Shown here piece after piece: positions 56,202 to 64,000 of a stretch of DNA of 64,000 nucleotides (its first letter is position 1; every line of letters starts with the position of its first letter). Origin of the DNA: Ciona savignyi (taxonomy: Eukaryota; Chordata; Ascidiacea; Phlebobranchia; Cionidae); NCBI GenBank assembly GCA_000149265.1, contig CH003270.1, positions 275,572 to 339,571 on the forward strand. The letters are read 5' to 3'. The notes under the pieces were generated by a model. It was not told where the DNA came from and did no database searches. It was given only the letters and a program-made list of their open reading frames with translations. Made by a program: the position numbers and the translations under genes.

Positions 56202-57474
56202 TGTAGGATTTAACAGGGGCGAAGCCCTTCCCTACGTTACCAACCCTGTGTTGGCGAATTTTACCTGCTCCACGCACTTGACCAGTGATTGCTCTATCTT
56301 CTGTGTTTGAAACAAACCACCCTTCTGTGATGTCTTTTAATTGCGCTAACATAGACAGAATTTCTAAACACATACAAACATAGCAGCATAGATACAATTT
56401 CTGGGTTGGCTTTGTGCGATCCAGAACAGCTAAATCAATAACAACCTTCTACCACGTAGTAAGAACAGAAAAGGCCGAAATTACTATGACCTTTAAGATT
56501 GGCAGCGACGACGTGACGCTTCATTGGGCACACAGAAATCGGGAATTTAGGTACTTGGGATTGGCTCTTAACCCTTTAGAAACGATAAGACCAAATTTGG
56601 CTTTTTTGACATGTGCTCATTCAAAATAAAAAATCTCCAAAATTTCTTATCCAAACTGCTAAAGTTTGGTCTCTTTGGAAAGCTATATGATATATCTTTT
56701 GAAAAATACCAAAATAAACATAACTTTGCATTTGAAATTTTTAAGTAAAGTTTAGTTGAATTTTTTCTACTTTTTTTGGTCTAATTTTGAGGGGGAAGTC
56801 TCACAAAAAAACGTTTTTTGCTAATACTACGCCCAAAATGTGCGTTTCATTTAATGTCTCTATGGCAGTAGAATCAGTTTCGCTTCTTGGGATGTCCCGG
56901 ATGTGATCTTACCTGTTTTTTTTTACAATTTGGGGGGGTTGTGAGTATCTTTATAGTTATAGTCGCAATTTGGTTCAAACACTTCATTTATAGTTTATTT
57001 CAAAGAAAATTAGTAAGAAAAAGAAATGTGGACTTTATAGTAATCTAAATTTCTATTCTAACATTTCTTATAATAAAAAAAACGAAAAAAAAACTTTTGG
57101 ATGGGTGGACCTGTAACATGAAATTAGTGACGTAATATTATTTTGATGACGTCATAAAACCAAAAGTATAATATAATTGTAGGAAATTTGTTTTTGAGTA
57201 ACTTTGTAAAAGTAAGTTAGACTCTATTGTAAACAAATCAAAAACTACAACATTGTACAAGAAAGAATATGACGTGGACGCCAAGATAGTGACGTCATCA
57301 AAAAATAAAAATTTTAGAAATTTTGGAAATTTTATTTCGAACAACTCTAGTGTTGAACATTTTGCTCTAACTATAACACGAGAGGCGCTAAAGAACTACA
57401 AAGCGGACTCGGTCAAAACACGCAAACTGCGCAAAAACAATCTCGTTTCTAAAGGGTTAAAATGACCGTAACAG
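56202..57474. mobile_element. Element X inserted in the LINE (384 bp net, itself interrupted)
   Basis: CCAG (minus-strand reading) flanks both ends, and skipping 56202-57474 restores the LINE frame exactly. Without the piggyBac-type MITE inside, the unit is about 384 bp. Its left half on the minus strand is homologous to 16985-17165. It shows no terminal inverted repeats. The end part TAAAATTCGCCAACAC, then GGTAACG and GGGCTTCGCCC, is weakly related to the reverse complement of 61925-61985. Confidence 0.75.
56572..57456. mobile_element. piggyBac-type MITE, 885 bp
   Basis: Ends are perfect 14-bp inverted repeats, CCCTTTAGAAACGA, flanked by TTAA (56568-56571 and 57457-57460). A CCC start and TTAA target duplication are diagnostic of piggyBac. 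No transposase frame is present. The copy of the host sequence at 16985-17165 shows the empty site (GATCATTTTAGAGC against TTTTAA). Confidence 0.9.
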
Positions 57475-57478
57475 CTGG

Positions 57479-59108
57479 CGTTGATTGGTATTAAGATACC
57501 CAGATATCTGACGTGATCTGCTGGCCACGTTAGACCTTCAGACAGCATTGGTTTGCACAAGCAGTCCCGTTTTGTACCAACGTAGAAAGCATTGGATTTT
57601 GCGATGTTTACTTTGGTCCCAGCCATTTTCCCGAATTCGTCTATAATTTTAAAGATTTGGGCAAAGTCACATTGGTCGCCTTTAGTATAAATGGTTGCAT
57701 CATCAGCCAGTAGTGACAGTTTAATTTCTTTTTCCCCACATTTAATACCCCTAAACGGGGAGGAGCGTAGCTTTATTGCCATAATTTCTATTGCTAGAGT
57801 AAAAAGTGTCGGGGATAGCGGGTCTCCTTGTCTGACACCTCTCCGAATCGGGAAGTATTTGGAAAAATGTTCGTTGTTAATTACTGAACAGCTAGGATTG
57901 GCGTAAATGGTTGTTACCCACTGTATTATGCGGTCTCCAAAACCATACGCTTTTAGTACTTCATTTAAAAAGCTCCAACTGAGTGTATCAAATGCCTTAA
58001 ACATATCAACCGAGATGATTGTTCCAGGAAGATTTTCTGTGTCGCAGTAGTCTATCATATTGAATATCAGCCGTAGATTGTTTCCTATGTAGCGACCGTT
58101 CATAAAACCGTTCTGATGGTTGCAGATCAGTATGTCAAGAAATGTTTTTAGTCTATTATTAATAACTTTTGCTATGATTTTATAATCAGCGTTCAAGAGT
58201 GTGATTGGACGGTAATTTGTGACAAGGCATGGGTCTTTCTCCTTTTTTAAAATAAGAGTTATAATTCCTTGAGCCTGGGTACCGGAGAGTGAACCTTGAC
58301 TTTCCGTGTATCTGATGGAATCCATAATTACTCGGCGTAGTGACGGCCACATTACTTTGTAAAACTCTATCGAAAATCCATCATTACCAGGACTTCTATT
58401 ATTTGACATTGAGTTGATAGCGACAAGACATTCTTCTTCGGTAATTTCAGATTCTAAAGTACCCGCTTGGTCCTCGCTAAGGCGTAGTACATTAAGGGAC
58501 GCTAAATGTGTTGCCGTTGCATCGGGTGGTTTACAGGTTAAGTCTTCCTTATAGAGTGTGGTATAAAATGCAGTAATTTCGTTCAATATATCTGCTTGGT
58601 TGGTTAAAATTGCGTCGTCGGTTTTCAGTCGAGAAATCGTTCCTTTTTCACCGTGTATTTTTTCAAGGTTAAGGAAATATTTAGTACATTTCTCTCCACT
58701 TTCGACCCACCGGGTTCGACTTCTTATGATAGCGCCTGCAGTTCTTTTATCAACGTGGGCGCTTAGCTCATTTTTATGGACATTTAGGTTTTCTAAAAGA
58801 TCGGGCTTGGGGGAATTACCCTCCGAAGCTATTTTCAGCTCTATAGTTTGAATAGCTGTTTCTAATTGTTTTTGAACAGCTTCGTGTTTTCGGCGCTGCT
58901 CGGTGCAAAACTTAATCGTGATACCCCTGATGTGGCATTTTAAAGCGTCCCATCTTAAGTTTGGGTTGACCAAGAGAGGAGGGTTGTTTCTGCAAAAGTC
59001 GCTTACTGCTTCCATAATTGTTTGAATGTAACGAGGGTTTGAAAGGACAGAAACATTTAACTTCCAGTATCCTCTTCCGCGTGTTGTAGGTTTTAGAGAT
59101 AGACCCAT
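57479..59108 (-). pseudogene. Tx1-like ORF2 reverse transcriptase
   Basis: One open frame of about 540 residues. Blocks: RWVESGEKCTKYFLNLEK, NRSPGNDGFSIEFYKVMW, TNYRPITLLNADYKIIAKV, NHQNGFMNGRYIGNN, IISVDMFKAFDTLSW (first catalytic Asp), RRGVRQGDPLSPTLFTLAIE and SLLADDATIYTK (catalytic LADD box, a variant of FADD). All catalytic Asp are intact. The frame runs into the insertion after YLGILIPINAS. Confidence 0.9.
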
Positions 59109-59181
59109 GGTAACAATACTATGGTCGGCGAGACTTAATGCTTGGCATGATGATTGCCTTGCGTAGCTTGGAGGTTAGCGT

Positions 59182-59807
59182 TTAAGATATTAAAAAGAAA
59201 TCAATTCTACTCGCGGCGTACGGGTTCGTTTGAATACGCGAAAAGGATTTTACGTTTCCGTTAGCAGTTCTGAATGCGTCGACCAGTCCAAGTACCCTCC
59301 TGTTTAACGCAACGACCTCCGTTGCGTTTTTATTGGTATTATTTTGAGTATTTCTGTCAAGTTTGGGGTCGAGTGTTAAATTAAAATTCCCGCCTATAAC
59401 TGTATCTCGCGGGTATTGTATGTCGTTGATTATTTTGAAAACGTTTGTGAAGAATGCGGGATTATCTTGATTTGGACCATAAAGATTTACCACCGACAGA
59501 GCGAGCTCATTAAGCTTAAGATCGATGATTAAATATCGTCCAAGTGGATCTGCATTACAACTGGTGATCTGGTACGACAGTTGTTTGTCAAATAATACCG
59601 CCACCCCACGACTTTTGGTGGTACCATGAGCCCAAATTATTTCGCCTTTCCATTCTAGTTCCCAAAGTTTTTCTACGTCGCTAGAGCCATGTGTTTCTTG
59701 TAAAAAAAATAGCATATTTCTTAAGCTTTAAGAAATTAAAAATGGGATTTTCGTTTCTGGTTGTTTCTAAGGCCCGCAACGTTGTATGAAGCTATGCTTA
59801 AAGCCAT
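59182..59807 (-). pseudogene. Tx1-like ORF2 N-terminal endonuclease
   Basis: The start is the ATG at 59807 (MALSIASYNVAGLRNNQKRK), then a stop and a frameshift, then FFLQETHGSSDVEKLW (catalytic Glu), VNLYGPNQDNPAF, VIGGNFNLTLDPKLDR and RIDFFLIS. The fourth block is normally GGDFN; here Asp is Asn (AAT for GAT), which should abolish activity. After a stop at 59182 the ADHSIV (SDH) block follows. APE-type endonucleases nick target DNA to prime reverse transcription. Confidence 0.85.
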
Positions 59808-59850
59808 GATAAATAATAAAAATAAAAAAGTTTCATAAATTATCGTTCTA

Positions 59851-60274
59851 TCACATTACCAATATAAATAAATCATATTTTAACACCAACAATTTTATAT
59901 CACATTCGTATTCATAACCACATTTGCATTTAAACGGTTGGTCGGGTGGTATTTCTTTTACATATCTTTTTCCGCAGTTACAATGTATAAATCTATGATT
60001 GCAACTCATGTTTTCACATGGCTTACTAAGTTCTTTATTTAGAAAATAATTTTTTCGTCCACATTTACAGTCAGTACAGTAGCTTTCGCAGCCTGGGCAC
60101 TGCAAAGTTTCCATCAGCTAATTGCAATGTCGGTTGATACGTGTTGCAGCATGGCATCAATCTTACTTCTTCTTCACAGGCAGGACAGCGCGTTGACTTT
60201 TGGTCGCTGGGCACCAAAAACAGTTCGTTGGCCGTGCAGCACGTTCTTGCTATGTTGAACTCTTCGTTGCAAAC
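59851..60274 (-). pseudogene. Cys-rich tail of LINE ORF1 (zinc-ribbon-like)
   Basis: After ORF1 stops at a TGA (60275-60277) in the context KYFC-stop-VCNEEF, the same frame continues with a row of CxxC pairs: TCCTANE, TRCPACEEE, LMPCCNTY. A frameshift then leads to LQCPGCESYCTDCKCGRK, then CENMSCNHRFIHCNCGKR and FKCKCGYEYEC, ending at 59851. Together with NCRTCNTERL before the TGA this makes about six Cys pairs, like tandem zinc ribbons. It appears to be the original C-terminus of ORF1. Confidence 0.6.
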
Positions 60275-61395
60275 TCAGCAGAAATATTTTCCGCTTTCCT
60301 CTACCACCAGTCTCTCCGTGTTGCATGTTCTGCAGTTAACAGGAATTTTGTTTTCACCTAAGCTTATTGTTTTGGTTTTCGTTTGGCTTATGTTGTCCGG
60401 GCTAGAAAGAGGCCTTTTGTTTCTGATTGGTATGTTTGTTCTTTGCTTTGCTATTTCTGTTTCTCCTTCAGGGTCTCCCGCGTGCTCATCTAGCGCTGGT
60501 GTTTTGGGCGCTGCGAGACTGCTGCAGGACGCTGCAGGCAAGCGGTTTTTGACGTCACCAGACTGGACTTGAGGGGAGGGCAGCAACCGCGGATGGTCTG
60601 ATTGCTGCGGATGAATATTTGATATGGATTGGGCGTTGCTTGATGTACGGTCGTTTACATATTGCTTGTCCAGGTGTTGTATTTTAGGAAAATCTTCTTT
60701 TTTCTTCGCACAATTTGTTTGTGTATGGCCGGTTTGTTTGCAATATCGGCATGTTGCTTGTTGTCCCTTATACGTCACGAATATTTCTATATTTTTAACG
60801 TTGACGTAGCTCGGTATTGGGTTCGCTGCCACGTCTTGTCTTTTCATTGTAATAAACCTCATGCCTGATTTTAAGCCATCTTTGTCTAATCGTGGGGTTA
60901 TTTTAACAACTTTTCCAAAATGGCTTTCGAATGCCTGCACCAACGCGCTGTCAGGGAAAGGAATTGGGATCCAACCAACCGCGATATTAATCGTTTCTGA
61001 CTCATAAAGCCTGACACTGTAGAGATCAGATACCGTCGCCAAAATATCGGCGAGTTCCATTGCGTTGCTTCGTGAAGTACAGGTTATATCGAATTTATTC
61101 CCTTTTATTTCTGCGACACCTTCCAGTTTCGCTTTTGGGTACTTAATATCTTTTAAAATCTTCAAAATATCGTCTCTTTTTAGGAGCTGCTTCGTTCTGA
61201 AAGTAAGGCAGTTCGGCCTTGTGTAGGCATTAGCGTTAACTTTAGCGCTCGCCACTTCGGCAAAGCTGGCCTTTTGTGCCATTGTTGCACCATTGCCTGC
61301 AGCCAGTTCCATGCGTCCTGTTGGCAGGACGACACGACGTGAATGAACCCGTCCTCTTCCGCCCCGCTGTTGAGCATCGGTGACGGTCCGGCCAT
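60275..61395 (-). pseudogene. Tx1-like LINE ORF1, RRM-like and CCHC knuckle
   Basis: The main frame covers 61312-60275 (345 residues): FRTKQLLKRDDILKILKDI, GWIPIPFPDSALVQAFESHF and KSGMRFITMKR form an RRM-like part, followed by the knuckle CRYCKQTGHTQTNC (C-x2-C-x4-H-x4-C), then a Ser/Pro/Gln-rich region and NCRTCNTERL. A start in another frame at 61395 (MAGPSPMLNSGAEEDGF) suggests one frameshift near 61310. ORF1 proteins of this type coat the element RNA. Confidence 0.85.
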
Positions 61396-62760
61396 CGTGC
61401 GGACGTCTTGGTTAAGATAAAATACACGCCGTCCGCGCCACTGAGTAGCATTATATTTTAAAAAAAAATTTAACCCACAAAGTCCCCTATGAAATTAACA
61501 CTTCCCCGGGTTGGCCCTTGTAAACCAATTCTGTTCAGAGATAATCAGTTTTAAATTCTATCCTTTGCCCCACACCCCTTTTGCCCCGACCCTAGTCCTG
61601 GTCGGACTGTCTCACGGCCCCTGGCAAAATTACACCTTGCAGAAAGTCGATCAACTCCTTCCTCCCGTTGAGGACGCGGCCTGGTCACCCCAATCCCATC
61701 CGACCAGGCCATACCTCCTCTTCTGATGTTTTCTTCAACAAAATTTCTTTCTAATTTGTCTACTTTTCTAAAGTCACACACATTTTTTATATATATATTT
61801 TTAATTTTTAATTTTCAAAATAGCGGGTTTTTAGCGTGTGTGACTCGGGAGGGCGTGCCACCCTGTAGTCCAGTGGATGTATACCTGTAAAACAACACGC
61901 TAACTAATATCCAATTTATTTGATAACCCGGTAGCCCTTAGAGGGCGGAAGTTACCGCACTTGAAGTGCTGGCGAATTTTATCGCATCGTTTTATACCGC
62001 TGTGGTGTTGCGTGGTTGATGCGAATAAAAGTACTTTAACATAACAAAATGCAAGTTTTGATATTATTTTTTTTTTCGTGCCACCGAACACACATGGATT
62101 ATTGACAGCCAAGTGTCAATCTTATGTTACGTCACTGAGATCGTTCTAATATAGGAATATTATACCAACAACACGAGGCGACATTAATGACATAAACTAC
62201 TTAATAGCGTGAAATAAAATGCTTTGGTGAAACCAAACGGAATTTTCTACTTATATGTAAACCACCAAATCTATAGTGTTAGTTCATATTCACGTATTTC
62301 TAGTTTCGACTTGTTTTGTCATCTTTAGGTCACTTAAATAGAATAAACAGATTTTTAGGGAATATAACCGCAGAAGAAACAGATTACTGATTGGCGGACA
62401 CGGATACTTAATCTAATTATATGCAACGTGCATACATTACCATTGGCTCTTGCGTTTGTATGGATTTCAGGTTCTCCTTCATATGTTGTGTTTCAAATCT
62501 AAAATTATTAATATTATTTTACTTGTAATGTGGTCAAATGCGCCTGCAAGAATCTTGCGGCCAATATAACCCAGATGCTATTTTTAAAAAACTTTAAATC
62601 TGCGGCTATATAGGGTCGTTTAAATGAACTATAAACATAATAAGCACCTAGAAATGTTGTAAATAAAGACATTCTTTAATGTAAACTGTGATATGAAGAA
62701 CTTTCAAAGTATAGTCATCATTCAAATACTTAATTTTATGCGTTTATAATTTTATATGAT
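61396..62760. other. Putative 5' UTR of the LINE, then unassigned sequence
   Basis: 61400-61900 is GC-richer and may be the LINE promoter/5' UTR; the minus-strand frame at 61551-61781 has no known domain. 61925-61985 is weakly related to part of element X. 62100-62760 shows nothing recognisable. Confidence 0.4.
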
Positions 62761-62767
62761 TTTTTAC

Positions 62768-62881
62768 CATGCTAAGTTTCAATCTCGTGATGGGTGTCTA
62801 AGATCTTGACTAAGGCCGATCATTTCTATGTATTAATGGCATATCTATCGTTCGCGTTAACCATTCGACCACACGACCGTA
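62768..62881 (-). mobile_element. tRNA-derived SINE, family 2
   Basis: On the minus strand: GGTCGTGTGGTCGAATGGTT AACGCG at the head, and CACGAGATTGAAACTTAGCA at the end, matching the copy at 41166-41280. The B box is GATTGAAACTT, weaker than in that copy. Confidence 0.7.
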
Positions 62882-63778
62882 TTATTACGATGCGTTGCTA
62901 AAGAATCGCAGTTGCATGCTTTGGCGACATCAAGCGGATACCTTACAGCTACGGCCAAACTTGGCCATCTAAGTATTTACGATTACTCAACCGGATTAAT
63001 TTCTTTATATTGTATTTTTTCATTTTAAATTTCTGGCTATACCTACGCTTAATAATTAATATGAATATAGAAGTGTTTTAACGACTGTTCTGATTTGAAT
63101 AAGGCAAGAATTTCCTTAAGTGGTTATCTGCCGAATAGCAAATAGAATTTCTGTCCATTTTGGATTACTGTCATCTATCGTATTCCTTTGGATATATTTG
63201 GATATACTTCCCTCTTGTTGGCAAGAAGACCGCAAACAAAAGGTAAAATATCTAACTGCCTTGCTTTAAAATTTCTGTAGATAACTCCCCATTTTTGTCT
63301 TTTTTCGTTAAAACCAGCCGCACAGCCTTTTTTCGTGGCGTACGGCGAACTAGACCACACCCCTTTTTTTGTATCACGTGTGTTTTTTGGTGTAAGATAT
63401 TATCTCTGTTTGCCACGTGTACAAACGCACGTGCAACACTGGTAATATCTTAACAAGTGTGTTTTCTTTACTTCTACCCAGCAGCAATAATATAGTGTTT
63501 CCACGTCTCTCAGTCCAAAAAGACCTGGAAACACTGTTAATTGCTTACCCGCTGATAACCTCCGCCTTTGTGTAAATTCCCTCCCACTCCGCCTTCTCCT
63601 CTTTTCTCTTTATTAAGAGAAAATCTGAGCCAATAACTCCTTGTGATAGCGTTCTAGTAAATGACCAGCGCATTAAGTGGGTTTCCTGGAAAGAACCTAA
63701 ATCAATAACATAAATACCTGCACAAAATCAACATAAAAGCATAATATAAAACACACGGACTTACCGCAAGCCAAAGAA
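62882..63778. other. No gene recognised
   Basis: A 61-codon frame on the minus strand (63175-63360) has no recognisable domain. The stretch 63480-63778 lies directly before the ORF at 63779 and could be its 5' leader; a CT-rich stretch (CCGCCTTCTCCTCTTTTCTC) lies at 63590-63610. Confidence 0.35.
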
Positions 63779-64000
63779 TGATGAGCTCCGACTACATCCC
63801 CGAGATTGAAGGAACATTGGACCGTTCGGTTGTTTTCCAGCTAACCGGGACAGTTGAGCACATGAGCGTTAGTTCGTTCATGGAGCTTTTTGCAGAAGGT
63901 GCTCCTCTTGCAGGGATATCTGAAATAGTGGAAAGTGTCATTTTGGAAAACTTTAAGGACGCAACTTTTCTGGTAACGCTTAAAAACCCAAGCGAAACTC
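63779..64000 (+). CDS. Partial ORF of unknown function at window edge
   Basis: An open frame from ATG ATG at 63779 runs off the window (74 codons): MMSSDYIPEIEGTLDRSVV, then FMELFAEGAPLAGISEIVES and NFKDATFLVTL. Codon use is balanced and there is no stop. The pattern (xxVVFQLTGTVE, then a strand near the end with FLVTLKN) could be an RRM-like fold as in ORF1 of Tx1-like LINEs, but this is a guess from pattern only. It could equally be a host gene. Confidence 0.5.

Larger units (their letters stand above)
54765..61395 (-). mobile_element. Tx1/L1-like LINE, nearly complete, with nested insertion
   Basis: On the minus strand: ORF1 (about 61395-59851), ORF2 start at 59807, endonuclease (59807-59182), RT (59108-57479), then a 1.27-kb insertion, then the rest of ORF2 (56197-54765). 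ORF1 with an RRM-like domain plus CCHC knuckle and an APE endonuclease before the RT fit the Tx1 branch of the L1 group. Stops and frameshifts are few (about eight), so it is a moderately old copy. Confidence 0.85.

Overview
This window looks like nuclear DNA of an invertebrate chordate, most probably a sea squirt of the genus Ciona. The evidence is AT-rich DNA with short phase-0 exons, an NLR-type (NACHT plus leucine-rich repeat) immune receptor gene, tRNA-derived SINEs ending in ATCCTATCC repeats, and a typical ascidian mix of BEL/Pao, Gypsy, CR1/L2-like, Tx1-like and R2/NeSL-like retroelements. The genus is an inference from memory of such sequences; the domain content is read directly.

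Region 1 (1-19.6 kb, minus strand): one NLR-like gene. A 1.74-kb NACHT exon (17880-19620) is followed downstream by small phase-0 exons of three types, A (159 bp), B (153 bp) and C (126 or 102 bp), in the order A-B-C-A-B-C-A-B, running off the left edge. The introns are also homologous between units, so an A-B-C cassette has been duplicated in tandem at the DNA level. The introns then took different insertions: SINEs in units 2 and 3, a degenerate Gypsy element in unit 1 (12692-16332), and a 2-kb TTAA-flanked DNA transposon (7988-9981) with 300-bp inverted repeats that carries a P2X7-tail-like zinc domain on one strand and a THAP domain on the other.

Region 2 (20.7-28.8 kb): a decayed CR1/L2-like LINE. 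It contains a solo BEL LTR (22595-23085) and a 2.5-kb coding sequence (about 24447-26989) of an uncharacterised transposase-like family, itself broken by a 387-bp insertion.

Region 3 (30.2-39.6 kb): fragments of a Jockey/I-type LINE, then a structurally complete but mutated BEL/Pao element (32336-39555) with matching GATGG target duplications.

Region 4 (39.6-51.2 kb): no convincing gene. It holds two SINE families (one inserted in the other), a dispersed 85-bp repeat, and a set of duplicated modules built around a 31-bp minisatellite.

Region 5 (51.2-61.9 kb): a 5'-truncated R2/NeSL-type LINE with restriction-like endonuclease (plus strand), then a nearly full Tx1/L1-like LINE (minus strand) containing a 384-bp element which in turn contains an 885-bp piggyBac-type MITE. 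The window ends in the first 74 codons of an unidentified plus-strand ORF. Apart from the NLR gene and possibly that last ORF, essentially all coding potential here is mobile-element derived.
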